64,000 bases of DNA from Mycobacterium sp. IS-1590 (GCF_001500025.1 NZ_LQIW01000049.1:186001-250000); one strand, 5' to 3'; shown: positions 7,671 to 17,085, counted from the stretch's first letter. Translations and numbers: made by a program. The notes: generated from the letters alone by a model not told the origin.

Positions 7671-9602
7671 GTGGCCGGCCGCATTCCTGATCGCGACATC
7701 GCGGCCATCCGCGACCAGGTTCGCATCGAGGACGTCGTCGGCGACTACGTACAGTTGCGGCGCGCGGGCGCGGACTCCCTCAAGGGGCTGTGCCCGTTCC
7801 ACGACGAGAAGTCGCCGTCGTTCCATGTGCGGCCCAACCACGGCCACTTCCACTGTTTCGGCTGCGGTGAGGGTGGCGACGTCTACGCGTTCGTGCAGAA
7901 GATCGAGCACGTCAACTTCGTCGAGTCGGTCGAACTGCTCGCCGACCGCGTCGGTTACACGATCACCTACACCGGCGCCTCGACCACCAATGTGCGGCGC
8001 GACCGCGGCAGCCGCAGCAGGTTGCTGGCCGCCAACGCGGCAGCGCAGGAGTTCTACGCGGCGGCGCTGGAGTCCGACGAGGCCGCACCGGCGCGGCAGT
8101 ATTTGATCGAGCGCAACTTCGACGGCCACGCGGCCCAACGGTTCGGCTGCGGTTTCGCGCCGTCAGGCTGGGACACATTGACAAAGCATCTGCTGCGCAA
8201 GGGTTTTGAGTTCAAGGAGCTCGAGGCGGCAGGGCTGTCCCGGGAGGGCAAACGCGGCCCGATGGACCGGTTTCACCGCCGGCTGCTGTGGCCGATCAGG
8301 GCCAGTGGCGGCGAGGTGATCGGTTTCGGCGCACGCCGGATCTTCGACGACGACCCGATGGAGGCCAAGTACGTCAACACCCCCGAAACGGTTCTGTACA
8401 AGAAGTCGTCGGTGCTGTTCGGGTTGGACCTGGCCAAACGCGACATCGCCAAGGGGCATCAGGCCGTCGTGGTCGAGGGCTACACCGATGTGATGGCGAT
8501 GCATCTGGCAGGGGTGACGACCGCGGTCGCGTCGTGCGGAACCGCGTTCGGCGACGAGCACCTGTCGATGTTGCGTCGACTCATGATGGACGACAACTTC
8601 TTTCGCGGCGAGCTGATCTACGTCTTCGACGGCGACGCCGCGGGTCGTGCCGCCGCGATCAAGGCGTTCGAGGGTGAACAGAACCTGGCTGGCCAGTCGT
8701 TCGTCGCGGTGGCTTCAGAAGACAAACTGGCCGGGATGGATCCGTGTGACATCCGGCTTCATTTCGGTGACGGTGCGCTACGCGACCTGGTGGCACGTCG
8801 AACGCCGTTGTTCGAGTTCGCCATTCGCACCGCGCTGGCCGAACACGACCTCGACAGCGCCGAGGGCCGGGTCGCCGCCCTGCGCCGGTGCGTGCCGATG
8901 GTGGCCCGCATCAAGGAACCGATGCTGCGCGACGAGTACGCGCGGCGGCTGACGGGCTGGGTCGGCTGGGCCGACGAGGGTCAGGTGCTCACGCGGGTGC
9001 GCGAGGAGGCGCAGAAGCGGGGGATGCCCGAACGCGCCGGTCGCAGGCGCGCCGCAGGCGAGCAGGTGCAGCCACGCAGGCCGCGCACTCCTGATCCGGG
9101 TTCGCGGCCCGACCCCGCGGACCCGACGCTGTGGCCACAGCGCGAAGCGCTCAAAGCCGCGCTGCAGTATCCGGCGCTCGCCGGACCGGTGTTCGACTCG
9201 CTGACGGTGGAGAGCTTCACGCACCCGGGTTACGCCGCGGTGCGTGCGGCCGTGGACGCCGCCGGTGGCACATCCACCGGCCAGTCGGGCGCGGAGTGGA
9301 TCGAGACGGTTCGGACGCAGACCGAGACGCCCGCCGCGGCGAACCTGGTCAACGAACTCGGCGTCGAAGCCATCAACGTCGACGACGACGAGCGGTTGCC
9401 GCGCTACATCGGCGGGGTCCTGGCCCGGCTGCAGGAGGTCTGGGTGGGGCGGCAGATCGCCGAGGTCAAGTCGAAACTCCAGCGCATGTCACCGGTCGAG
9501 CAGGGCGACGAGTACCACGCGCTGTTCGGGGACCTGGTCGCGATGGAGGCGTATCGGCGCAGCCTGCTCGAGCAGGCCAGCGGAGACGACATCTCTGCGT
9601 AG
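7671..9602 (+). CDS. dnaG: DNA primase DnaG
   Basis: Makes RNA primers for replication with the replicative helicase. The 643-residue protein starts at GTG 7671 (VAGRIPDRDI). The N-terminal zinc domain has C41 and H44 (CPFH) and C62/C65 (CFGC). The RNA polymerase domain has a TOPRIM fold with VVVEGYTDVMAMH and YVFDGDAAGRAA carrying the acidic metal ligands. A helicase-interaction domain fills the C-terminus after a charged linker around residues 440-485. It is the second gene after dgt. Confidence 0.97.
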   Translation: MAGRIPDRDIAAIRDQVRIEDVVGDYVQLRRAGADSLKGLCPFHDEKSPSFHVRPNHGHFHCFGCGEGGDVYAFVQKIEHVNFVESVELLADRVGYTITYTGASTTNVRRDRGSRSRLLAANAAAQEFYAAALESDEAAPARQYLIERNFDGHAAQRFGCGFAPSGWDTLTKHLLRKGFEFKELEAAGLSREGKRGPMDRFHRRLLWPIRASGGEVIGFGARRIFDDDPMEAKYVNTPETVLYKKSSVLFGLDLAKRDIAKGHQAVVVEGYTDVMAMHLAGVTTAVASCGTAFGDEHLSMLRRLMMDDNFFRGELIYVFDGDAAGRAAAIKAFEGEQNLAGQSFVAVASEDKLAGMDPCDIRLHFGDGALRDLVARRTPLFEFAIRTALAEHDLDSAEGRVAALRRCVPMVARIKEPMLRDEYARRLTGWVGWADEGQVLTRVREEAQKRGMPERAGRRRAAGEQVQPRRPRTPDPGSRPDPADPTLWPQREALKAALQYPALAGPVFDSLTVESFTHPGYAAVRAAVDAAGGTSTGQSGAEWIETVRTQTETPAAANLVNELGVEAINVDDDERLPRYIGGVLARLQEVWVGRQIAEVKSKLQRMSPVEQGDEYHALFGDLVAMEAYRRSLLEQASGDDISA

Positions 9603-9666
9603 TCCCCGGTAACGCGATAAGGTGGGCGCGCTATACAACCGTGGGAACGGTCAGGAAGGCGTGCAC

Positions 9667-9957
9667 GTGACATCGACCAACAACCGGGCGCGACGCATCG
9701 TCGCCGCAGGCGCGTTCGCGGTGGCCGCGGTTGCGGCGCCGCTCGCCGCATCCGTGCTGTCCGAATCCGATGCAGCCCCACCGCTCAGCCAGTGCCTGGC
9801 GTGGTTCGGGAACAAGGAGGACGGCCGCTGCCTCGGCGTCTCCAACGGCAACGGCATCAACGTCGGCACACCCGACATCGGCCTCAATCAGGGGCAGGCC
9901 GGCGTCAACACGGGCCCGTTGGTCCCGGGCCAGACGATCACCGATCCGTACCGCTAA
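9667..9957 (+). CDS. Small secreted protein, unknown function
   Basis: A 96-residue protein with a Sec signal peptide (basic start, hydrophobic stretch to about residue 30, cleavage near ASVLSESDAA). The mature part has two Cys residues (likely a disulfide) and an Asn/Gly-rich stretch. GTG 9667 follows AGGAAGG by 8 bases; GTG 9661 is too close to it. It ends overlapping the convergent gene by 4 bases. I do not recognise the family. It may be expressed from a promoter in the 64-base gap after dnaG. Confidence 0.7.
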   Translation: MTSTNNRARRIVAAGAFAVAAVAAPLAASVLSESDAAPPLSQCLAWFGNKEDGRCLGVSNGNGINVGTPDIGLNQGQAGVNTGPLVPGQTITDPYR

Positions 9958-10208
9958 CGGACCTTCCTCACCTGGGCGGTCTCGGGGGCGATGACCTCGG
10001 TTCCGTTGTCGATCTCGGTCAACCTGATCATCGGTGGATCCGGTGAGACCCGGTCGGCGATCTTGCGCCTTCCGGCATCGAGCACCGCTTTGGCCGCGGG
10101 GCTCTCGGTGACTGCCTTGTAGGTGCCGGCGATCTGTTCATATCGGCGGCGGCCGGCCTTCGAGCCGAGTACATAGCCGACACCCAATACGACGAAATAC
10201 CCGATCAC
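9954..10208 (-). CDS. Small single-helix membrane protein
   Basis: An 84-residue protein with one N-terminal hydrophobic segment (VIGYFVVLGVGYVLGSKAG) followed by a basic motif RRRYEQI and a polar tail, giving a short membrane anchor with a cytosolic tail. A similar GYVLGxKAGRRRYEQI motif is common in small mycobacterial and actinobacterial proteins, some called YtxH-like, with no known activity. GTG 10208 has a clear GGAAGGGA ribosome site 6 bases upstream. The stop overlaps that of the upstream small secreted gene. The position suggests the Rv2342 equivalent, from memory. Confidence 0.75.
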   Translation of the reverse strand: MIGYFVVLGVGYVLGSKAGRRRYEQIAGTYKAVTESPAAKAVLDAGRRKIADRVSPDPPMIRLTEIDNGTEVIAPETAQVRKVR

Positions 10209-10285
10209 GGGGTCCCTTCCAGACGACGGTCGTTGCGTTCCATCCTGCCTCACGCACCTGAGAGCGCGAGCGGTGGCGGCGTATT

Positions 10286-10313
10286 GGCGGCGCCGCCGAC
10301 ACGTACGCTAGAG
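10286..10313 (+). promoter_or_regulatory. Region upstream of tRNA-Asn with palindrome and -10-like boxes
   Basis: A perfect 12-base palindrome GGCGGCGCCGCC (10286-10297) is followed by TACGCT and the overlapping TAGAGT, both TANNNT -10-like boxes, about 42-47 bases before the tRNA 5' end. That fits a tRNA promoter, with processing of a short leader. No convincing -35 was seen. Confidence 0.35.
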
Positions 10314-10354
10314 TCAACCCCCGTCCCGCAGACAGCGTGCTGGCGGGAGAGCAG

Positions 10355-10427
<73 letters not shown>

Positions 10428-10592
10428 CAGCCATCCGTCCCGGGCGATGCACGCTAGCGTCCAGAGCAAAGTCCTTCCGGCTCGGTGTAGGCGGTTTCGC
10501 GGCGGCGTTGCGTTCAACGCGTGATTGGCGGGTTTCAAATCCTTGGACGTGTCGGTGCTTCCGCTCCGGCCTTCGCGGGTCATGATGAGCGC

Positions 10593-10961
10593 ATGGCCGA
10601 GGCAGGATTCTGGATCGCGTGGGGAATACCTGCGCGCGGACGCGAAGTGCAGGCACTCGGACTCCTCAGACAGTCCGTCACTGGGTATCTTGTCGAGCTC
10701 CAGCGGGACGGACGGATCGAGCGTTTCGACACCGCAATCCTTCGTCCCCAAAGCATCGAACTCGGGGGATTCATCTTGATCCAAGGCTCTCAGGAGCAGA
10801 TCGACGTCCTTCGCCGCGACCAGCAGTTCGAGCAGTGGGTGACCCAAATCCAACTGGTAGCCGACAGCGTCGGAATGGTGGATGCCTGGGTCAACGACGG
10901 CCTCGGCGAGGCGATGGATCTTTACGACGAGGCGCTGCGCAAGGCTGGGCTGACCTCGTAG
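10593..10961 (+). CDS. Hypothetical protein, YCII/EthD-like size
   Basis: A 122-residue soluble protein starting MAEAGFWIAWG. It has an alternating beta-alpha pattern (GYLVELQRDGRIERF, GGFILIQGSQEQI, LVADSVGMVDAW) that suggests a small ferredoxin-like fold, but I cannot assign a family. The internal start ATG 10593 was preferred over 10521 because the residues upstream of it look like untranslated sequence. The 165 bases between the tRNA and this gene show nothing else. It stands alone, with no operon partner. Confidence 0.6.
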   Translation: MAEAGFWIAWGIPARGREVQALGLLRQSVTGYLVELQRDGRIERFDTAILRPQSIELGGFILIQGSQEQIDVLRRDQQFEQWVTQIQLVADSVGMVDAWVNDGLGEAMDLYDEALRKAGLTS

Positions 10962-11120
10962 GAGATAGCTCGGCTGTGGCTCCGGTAACGCAAAACCCGT
11001 ACACGGCGATGACAGCACTGACAGGTGTTGCGAGTGAGACATGTGTCGGATTTTGCTGTACACCCCCACGACTGCGACTAGATTCGTTCAACGGGGAGGG
11101 GGTTTCGTCGGAGGGTGAGC

Positions 11121-13436
11121 ATGGGCGCAGCACGTTACATCGGTCGTGTCGGGGGTTTGGCCGTCGCTTTGGGGATCGGCACTGCGGTAGCTGCCGGGCA
11201 TGGCATCGCAACGGCCGACACCAGCGACTCGCAGTCCGATAAGCCGTCGGCCAACTCCGAGCAGTCGTCGACGGCTACGACCGGCGGCGAGAAAACCGGG
11301 AGCGGCGCCGCGCCAGCGACTGCCGGCACGACATCCTCGACCGGCACCTCGAAGTCGACGTCCACTTCCACATCGGCGTCGAACGCGACGGAAACCGACG
11401 ACGCGTCGGGCAACGACCCTGACGAGACGTCTTCGACCAGGACGGGCACCGTCACCGGTGGTGTGACCATCAGCGCCCAAACCATCACCGGGTCCTCGCG
11501 CAGCACCGCGAAAGAGGAAGAGGCCACCGTCGAGGAGAAGGCTCCGACGGCGGAAATGACTGGTGCCACCGCCACTCCGACTGCCGAGCCCACCGCGACT
11601 CCGACTGCCGAACCCACCGCCACCCCGACGGTCGAGCCCACCGCCATCCCGACGGTCGAGCCCACCGCCATCCCGACGGTGGCACCCGCACCGACAGTCG
11701 ACCCGCCGCCAACGCCCGAGTCCGCGAAGGACACCTTGCAGGCTGATCGGCGCGACTCAGATCCGCAGCCGCCCACCCCGCAATCGCTACCCCACGGGTC
11801 CTCGGAGGGGTCGACTGATCAGCAAGGCACTGCCGTATCTGCGCGTGTCGCGCGTTCACTTTCAGATCCGGCCGCCGCGATCCAGGAAAGCGCCAACTTC
11901 GTGGTGTTCGCCGATGCGCGCTCGCTGGCCTCGACCACTACCAATACCTCGCCGATGATGGCTGCCTACCAGCCGACGACGGTTAAACCGACGGCACCCA
12001 CCGCTCAGAACCTGTTCAGCGCAGTGGCCAATCTCGTTTCCAACACGATCAACTGGATCCTCAACCCGCTGGCCGGTACCGCACCGTCGACGCCCGCACA
12101 ACCGCCTTTGGTCTGGGGCCTGCTCGCCTTCGCGCGTCGCGAGTTCGAGAACTTCTTTGCGACATTGGCCGGACGGTCCAGCACCGCGACCACGACAGTG
12201 ACGGAACCACTCGCGATGGCTGCGATGGCGGCCGCGGCACCGGCGGGTCCGCTCTACTCGCCCTGGCAGAACCCGCAGGTCAGCCCGTCGACACAGTTCG
12301 TGTCCTGGGTCACGGGTCCCTGGGTGTACCCCAACGATCCGGCCACCGGCTACTCCGACCTGATGGCGAACACCGTCAGCCGTTACCGAGTGGGTGGTAC
12401 TGATCTCGGGATCATGTGGGACAACGGGATAAAGGACAATCCGAACACCCCGGAGATCGAACGCAGCCAGGTCCTCATCGCGGTCGGTGACACATTCTTC
12501 GACGGCAATATGTCGGTTGACTGGCGGTCGAACACCATCTTCCGCAGCGAGGACACCGATCTCAGCAACGGAATCGAGATTCCCAACGGGCAGTGGTACA
12601 CGGGCGACATGTTCGGCGGCGCGCCGCTCGGTCCCGACGGCAATCCGAACCGGGCCAGGCAGGTCATCTTCCCTGAAGGCCTGCCGGCCGGAATCACGCT
12701 GATCCCGACTGCAGGCATCTCCGTGCCCGTAGAAGGTTCTCGGTTCGGCGCAATCCAATATGTGAGTTTCATGTCGGTCACCCAGTGGGGCGCACCGGGT
12801 TCCTGGAAGACGAACTACTCGGCGATCGCATGGTCCGACGACAACGGCGAGACCTTCCACGTCGCGCCGCAAACCGTGCGCTACAACCAACCCTGGACCG
12901 GCAACCAGAAGTTCCAGCAGTCGGCGTTCGTCCGACCGGGCGACGGTTTCGTCTACATGTACGGCACACCCAACGGCCGTCAGGGTGCGGCGTATCTTGC
13001 GCGCGTCCCCGAGCAGGACATCCTTGATCTGAGCAAGTACGAGTACTGGAAGGGCGGGACTCGGCCCGGTTGGATCAAGAAGAATCCCGCAGCCGCCACG
13101 TCCGTCTTCGGGGTCGACAAAGGTGCGTGCGGCGTCGCCAATCCGGGCAACCAGGTAAGCGAGATGTCTGTGCAATACAACGAGCACTTGGGCAAATTCG
13201 TTGTGCTGCACGGGGATCAGTTCAACAACATCGTGATGCGTACGTCGGACACTCCGCAGGGGACGTGGTCGAAAGCGACCGTGTTGATGAAGCAGCAACC
13301 CGGCGGCATCTATGCGCCGATGATGCATCCGTGGTCGCCGTCGACCCTGGGGACCGGCTCTGACCTGTACTGGAACCTGTCGTTGTGGGATTCCTACAAC
13401 GTTATGCTGATGAAGACGGACCTCAGCAAGGTGTGA
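11121..13436 (+). CDS. Secreted DUF4185-domain protein with Ser/Thr/Pro-rich N-terminal region
   Basis: A 771-residue exported protein. The signal peptide (about residues 1-34, RYIGRVGGLAVALGIG then an ATADTS junction) is followed by a low-complexity region rich in Ser, Thr, Glu and Pro that includes an 8-residue repeat, then a helical stretch with NTINWILNPL, and a DUF4185 domain (about residues 376-771). DUF4185 is a predicted beta-propeller resembling glycoside hydrolases, found in mycobacterial secreted proteins, with substrate unknown. ATG 11121 has GGAGG 6 bases upstream; a -10-like TAGATT lies at 11079-11084. The next secreted gene begins one base after its stop. Confidence 0.85.
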   Translation: MGAARYIGRVGGLAVALGIGTAVAAGHGIATADTSDSQSDKPSANSEQSSTATTGGEKTGSGAAPATAGTTSSTGTSKSTSTSTSASNATETDDASGNDPDETSSTRTGTVTGGVTISAQTITGSSRSTAKEEEATVEEKAPTAEMTGATATPTAEPTATPTAEPTATPTVEPTAIPTVEPTAIPTVAPAPTVDPPPTPESAKDTLQADRRDSDPQPPTPQSLPHGSSEGSTDQQGTAVSARVARSLSDPAAAIQESANFVVFADARSLASTTTNTSPMMAAYQPTTVKPTAPTAQNLFSAVANLVSNTINWILNPLAGTAPSTPAQPPLVWGLLAFARREFENFFATLAGRSSTATTTVTEPLAMAAMAAAAPAGPLYSPWQNPQVSPSTQFVSWVTGPWVYPNDPATGYSDLMANTVSRYRVGGTDLGIMWDNGIKDNPNTPEIERSQVLIAVGDTFFDGNMSVDWRSNTIFRSEDTDLSNGIEIPNGQWYTGDMFGGAPLGPDGNPNRARQVIFPEGLPAGITLIPTAGISVPVEGSRFGAIQYVSFMSVTQWGAPGSWKTNYSAIAWSDDNGETFHVAPQTVRYNQPWTGNQKFQQSAFVRPGDGFVYMYGTPNGRQGAAYLARVPEQDILDLSKYEYWKGGTRPGWIKKNPAAATSVFGVDKGACGVANPGNQVSEMSVQYNEHLGKFVVLHGDQFNNIVMRTSDTPQGTWSKATVLMKQQPGGIYAPMMHPWSPSTLGTGSDLYWNLSLWDSYNVMLMKTDLSKV
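11574..11690 (+). repeat. Tandem 24-bp coding repeat (PTAEPTAT type)
   Basis: Four full copies and one partial copy of a 24-base unit encode Pro-Thr-[Ala/Val]-Glu-Pro-Thr-Ala-[Thr/Ile] within the DUF4185 protein. Units begin at 11574, 11598, 11622, 11646 and 11670. The repeat sits in the extracytoplasmic linker, likely a stalk or a site for O-mannosylation, and its copy number may vary between strains. Confidence 0.85.
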
Positions 13437-13437
13437 C

Positions 13438-13914
13438 GTGTTGAGAATCGTGCTCGCCGCCATGCTGATCGCACTGATCAGCGCACCGGTCGCGTGTGCA
13501 GAACCCGCTCCGCCACCCGGACCGCCGCCGCAAACCGGTCGGTGCACCGCCGATCTCGAGGGTGCCCGGACGCAGTCGTCGGGTACGGACACCGTTTCGG
13601 TGTGCCGGGGAGGCGCGTGGCAGGACGTCACCGGTCCGCAGCCGCCCGCCGACCGCTGGGTGAGCCAGGCAGCTCCGTTGAAACTGCACGGACAGGGCAT
13701 GCGCAATCCGGACATGGCTGCGGGCAAATGGGTTGGGACACCGCAGGACTCGAGCACGACGTGCCGCGCCCAGCAGCAGGTGGTCGTCAGCCCCGGCGAA
13801 CTCAGCACACCGACGATCGTCGAAGGCAAGCCTGGCCAACCGCTACAGTTCGACATACCGCCGAGGATGTTCCTCATCGAACTGAGCGGCGACTGCCTCT
13901 GGGCGCGGAGCTGA
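13438..13914 (+). CDS. Secreted protein, unknown function
   Basis: A 158-residue exported protein that starts at GTG 13438, directly after the DUF4185 gene stop, so the two are probably co-transcribed. The signal peptide spans about residues 1-21 (ending PVACAEP). A Pro-rich stretch follows, then a domain with four cysteines (RCTADL, VCRGG, TTCRAQ, DCLW), likely two disulfides. The family was not recognised. A role together with the DUF4185 protein at the cell surface is inferred from adjacency only. Confidence 0.75.
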   Translation: MLRIVLAAMLIALISAPVACAEPAPPPGPPPQTGRCTADLEGARTQSSGTDTVSVCRGGAWQDVTGPQPPADRWVSQAAPLKLHGQGMRNPDMAAGKWVGTPQDSSTTCRAQQQVVVSPGELSTPTIVEGKPGQPLQFDIPPRMFLIELSGDCLWARS

Positions 13915-13921
13915 CGTCCCG

Positions 13922-14230
13922 TCAGGCGCCGCAGTAGATGGGCGTCCCGGTGAACAGGTCCCTACCGCAGATGGCACCGGGCGCAGGCGGCGGCGCCGGA
14001 TAGAGACGACCGCTCTCGTCGACGAGGTCGTTGCCCTGATACCGGTACTGGTGGCAGACGTTCCAATCCCAGTCCAGGTTGCGGTCTGACGCTGCCGAGG
14101 GCGGAGTCTGGCCCGGGCACCAGTTGAACCAGTAGTAGTCGGCGCCGGCCCCGCTCGCCAAGCCCAATCCGGCCAGCGCAAGCCCGCCGGATACCGTCGC
14201 TGTTGCGGCGAATCGCGAGATGTGTTTCAT
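13922..14230 (-). CDS. Small secreted Trp/Tyr-rich protein
   Basis: A 102-residue protein with signal peptide (residues 1-30, MKHISRFAATATVSGG...ASGAGADYYW). The mature part is rich in aromatic residues (DYYWFNWCPGQTPP, DLDWDWNVCHQY-like stretch) and has four cysteines, and ends GTPIYCGA. ATG 14230 has AAGGAAG upstream. It ends 7 bases from the end of the convergent secreted gene. Small proteins with this WCPGQ motif recur in mycobacteria, but no function is known to me. Confidence 0.75.
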   Translation of the reverse strand: MKHISRFAATATVSGGLALAGLGLASGAGADYYWFNWCPGQTPPSAASDRNLDWDWNVCHQYRYQGNDLVDESGRLYPAPPPAPGAICGRDLFTGTPIYCGA

Positions 14231-14296
14231 GATCGCTTCCTTGTCTTTGAGGTGCGATCAAGTACAGGCCGCGAGAGCGGCTACCGATCCCAAGAA

Positions 14297-16270
14297 CTAC
14301 TTCGGCTCGATCGTGCCCGAGCTGATCGCGTTCTGCTCGGTGTGCTCGTCGGCGTCGGGGATGCGCTCGGGATGCAGCATCTCCGCATAACGCAACTGTT
14401 CGGGGATGCCGAAGCCGTCGACGAGAAGTTCGGCGTACGGGCGCAGCGTCCGGCAGCGTTCGTTGACGCCACGGGTGACGGCCTTCGCGCGTTCGGTCGA
14501 GATGAACCTGTGCTCGATGAACCACGCCCGGTCCTTTTCGATCACCGACAGCGCGTACAGATCGCACACCATGTTCAGGATCTTGCGCGCCTCTTCGTCC
14601 TCGCACGCATCGATGCCGGCGACGAAGGCTTCCAAGATCACCCGGTCGATGTGGGCCTGGGCGCAGTGCAGCACATGGTCCTGCACCGCGTTGAACGCGT
14701 CGAACTCGCTCATCTCCTTCGACTTGCCCTGCAACCGGCGCGCCACCGTGGACAGCATGTATTCCTCGCGGTCCTCGAACATCTTGACCTGGGTGCCGCG
14801 GTTGAACAGGCTGCCTTCCTCCTCATTGTCCTGCCGGGTGTCGAGGATCGTCTGCATGATCGTCTCGGCCGCAGTGCGTTTGAGCACCCGTTCCCCGGCG
14901 AAGTTCGCGGCGAACCGCACCCATTCGACCGGGCTCATGCTCTTGACGTCGTCGGCGTACGCGGTGAGCAGTTGCTTGGCCACCAACTGCGTCAGCACGT
15001 GGTTGTCACCCTCGAAGGTGGTGAACACGTCGGTGTCGGCTTTCAATGCGATCAGGCGGTTCTCGGCCATGTAGCCCGCACCGCCGCAGGCCTCGCGAGC
15101 CTCCTGGATCGCGCGGGTGGCGTGCCACGTGTTGGCGGCCTTCAGCCCGGCCGCGCGGCCCTCGAGCTCACGCTGCTCCTCCGGGTCGGGATCCTCGGCG
15201 CTCTGCAGGTCGTGGCATTTGGCGACGAGTTCGTTCTGCGCGAACTGCAGCGCATACGATTCGGCGATCAGCGGCAGCAGCCGGCGCTGGTGCACCAGGT
15301 AGTCCATGATGACCACTTCATGGTCCTCGCCCGGCGCCTCGAACTGCCTGCGCTGCAAGCCGTACCGGGTGGCGATGTCGAGTGCGACGCGAGCCGCGGC
15401 CGCCGCGCTGCCGCCCACCGTGACCCGGCCCCGCACCAGCGTGCCGAGCATGGTGAAGAACCGGCGCCCGGGGCTCTCGATCGGCGAGCTGTAGGTGCCG
15501 TCGGGCGCGACGTCGCCGTACCTGTTCAGCAGGTTCTCCCGCGGCACGCGGACCTGGTCGAACTGGATTCGGCCGTTGTCGACGCCGGGCAGACCGCCCT
15601 TGTAGTGGCAGTCCGAGGTCGTCACCCCGGGCAGGTCGTTGCCGTCGTCGTCGCGGATCGGCACCAGCACGCAGTGCACCCCGTGGCCCTGCCCGTCCGG
15701 GGTGATCAACTGGGCGAAAACCGCTGCGATGCGGGCGGTTTCGGCGGCCCCACCGATGTAGTCCTTACGCGCCGTCGGTGTCGGGGAGTCGATGACGAAC
15801 TCCTCGGTGGCCGGATCGTAGGTCGCGGTGGTCTCCAGCGCCTGCACGTTGCTGCCGTGCCCGGTCTCGGTCATCGCGTAACAGCCGAGAAGCTCGCAGT
15901 CGATGATCGGCTTGACGTATTTCTCGTGGTGTCGCTCGGTGCCGAGGTTCTCGATGGCCCCGCCGAACAACCCCCACTGCACACCGGCTTTCACCATCAG
16001 CGACAGGTCGCTCATCGCCAGCATCTCGATCTGGGTGACGGCCGCACCGACGTCGCCGTTGCCGCCGTGTTCCTTCTTGAAGCCGTCCTCGGCGGCACCC
16101 ATGGCCGCCATGATCTTGAGCTGTTCAGCCACCTTCGTACGGGCGATGACGGTATTGGGCGTGTAGTGCGGCCGGAAGATCTCGTTGGAGAGCTCCTCGC
16201 GCATCCGGTTCTTCACATCGCGCCAACGTCCGTCGAGCGCATTGCGAAGATGTTCGGCAGTGGTGGTCAT
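14297..16270 (-). CDS. Acyl-CoA oxidase/dehydrogenase family flavoprotein
   Basis: Oxidises acyl-CoA to enoyl-CoA with FAD. At 657 residues it has the long acyl-CoA oxidase layout: N-terminal helical domain, the middle beta domain with CYAMTETGHGSNVQALET, an ACAD-type C-domain (RYGLQRRQF then EACGGAGYMAENR), and a second C-terminal helical domain. Bacterial members may use an electron acceptor other than oxygen, so oxidase versus dehydrogenase is open. ATG 16270 (MTTTAEHLRNALDG) was chosen over the longer frame because of length and alignment. It is divergent from the VIT transporter gene, with a 101-base gap between them. It stands outside the motif-marked catabolic island. Confidence 0.88.
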   Translation of the reverse strand: MTTTAEHLRNALDGRWRDVKNRMREELSNEIFRPHYTPNTVIARTKVAEQLKIMAAMGAAEDGFKKEHGGNGDVGAAVTQIEMLAMSDLSLMVKAGVQWGLFGGAIENLGTERHHEKYVKPIIDCELLGCYAMTETGHGSNVQALETTATYDPATEEFVIDSPTPTARKDYIGGAAETARIAAVFAQLITPDGQGHGVHCVLVPIRDDDGNDLPGVTTSDCHYKGGLPGVDNGRIQFDQVRVPRENLLNRYGDVAPDGTYSSPIESPGRRFFTMLGTLVRGRVTVGGSAAAAARVALDIATRYGLQRRQFEAPGEDHEVVIMDYLVHQRRLLPLIAESYALQFAQNELVAKCHDLQSAEDPDPEEQRELEGRAAGLKAANTWHATRAIQEAREACGGAGYMAENRLIALKADTDVFTTFEGDNHVLTQLVAKQLLTAYADDVKSMSPVEWVRFAANFAGERVLKRTAAETIMQTILDTRQDNEEEGSLFNRGTQVKMFEDREEYMLSTVARRLQGKSKEMSEFDAFNAVQDHVLHCAQAHIDRVILEAFVAGIDACEDEEARKILNMVCDLYALSVIEKDRAWFIEHRFISTERAKAVTRGVNERCRTLRPYAELLVDGFGIPEQLRYAEMLHPERIPDADEHTEQNAISSGTIEPK

Positions 16271-16371
16271 GCCTCGACGGTAGCCGTCCGCGGGCTCCCG
16301 CAAACTGTGATGTGGTAAACCGAGGCAATCCTCACTGGACCAGGCCATATCGGTGGCGTTGAATCGTCCTC

Positions 16372-17085
16372 ATGACCGCCCCGACCGGAGTGCCGCACAC
16401 CTCGACCCACCGGCACGCCGATGTCACCGGCGGCTGGTTGCGCGCCGCGACCTTTGGCGCCATGGACGGTCTGGTCAGCAACACCGCCCTCATCGCCGGT
16501 GTCGCCGCAGCGGCCGACCCCGACACCGTCGTCATCAGCGGCGTCGCGGGGCTGCTGGCAGGCGCGTTCTCGATGGCGCTGGGGGAGTACACCTCGGTGA
16601 CCACCGCCAACGAACAGATCGAATCCGAGGTATTGGTCGAGCGACGAGCCTTCCGCAAGCACCCGCAAGCCGAGAGGGCGGAACTGGTGGCGATGCTGAT
16701 GGACATGGGCATGACCCGCGATACCGCGCTCAAGGCCACCGACGAGGTGCATCGCGACGAGACCCGGGCCCTGAACTTCCACCTGGTCCAGGAGCTCGGC
16801 GTCGACCCCCGGGAGAAGCCTTCGCCGTGGGTCGCGGGTGGGTCGTCGTTCCTGATGTTCACGCTCGGCGCGATCATCCCGCTGATCCCGTACCTGCTCG
16901 GCTTCCACTCGCTGTGGGCGGGGCTGGCGTGTGGTGGCCTAGGCCTGCTCGTCGCGGGGGGTGTGGCCGCGCGTTTCACCGGGCGACCGATATGGTTCGC
17001 CTCACTACGTCAGCTGGCGTTCGGGACCATGGCCATCGCGGCGACCTATGTCGTCGGTCTTCTGGTGGGTACGACCGTCACATGA
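16372..17085 (+). CDS. VIT1/CCC1-family Fe2+/Mn2+ transporter
   Basis: A 237-residue membrane protein that likely exports or stores Fe2+ or Mn2+. It begins with a short His-containing segment (HTSTHRHADVTGGWLRAA), then helix 1 with the family motif FGAMDGLVSNTALIAGVA, helix 2 with GAFSMALGEYTSV, a cytosolic Glu-rich helical hairpin (residues about 78-150) that binds metal in VIT1, and three more helices. All of this fits the family. It is monocistronic: 100 bases separate it from the divergent oxidase gene and 226 from the P450. Confidence 0.9.
   Translation: MTAPTGVPHTSTHRHADVTGGWLRAATFGAMDGLVSNTALIAGVAAAADPDTVVISGVAGLLAGAFSMALGEYTSVTTANEQIESEVLVERRAFRKHPQAERAELVAMLMDMGMTRDTALKATDEVHRDETRALNFHLVQELGVDPREKPSPWVAGGSSFLMFTLGAIIPLIPYLLGFHSLWAGLACGGLGLLVAGGVAARFTGRPIWFASLRQLAFGTMAIAATYVVGLLVGTTVT

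Noticed and set aside
9661..9666. GTG 9661 as the start of the small secreted protein
   Set aside because: The AGGAAGG ribosome site is only 2 bases away; GTG 9667 gives normal spacing.
11574..11690. CRISPR-like or intergenic repeat array
   Set aside because: The repeat is in frame in a coding gene, has no spacers and keeps codon periodicity.
11862..13877. Minus-strand open frame of 671 codons opposite the DUF4185 gene
   Set aside because: Opposite strand carries a signal peptide and a known domain; this frame has neither.
14222..16318. Long plus-strand open frame of 698 codons opposite the acyl-CoA oxidase gene
   Set aside because: Its translation is rich in Arg, His, Val and Asp with no domain, and it is the antisense shadow of a clear flavoprotein in GC-rich DNA.
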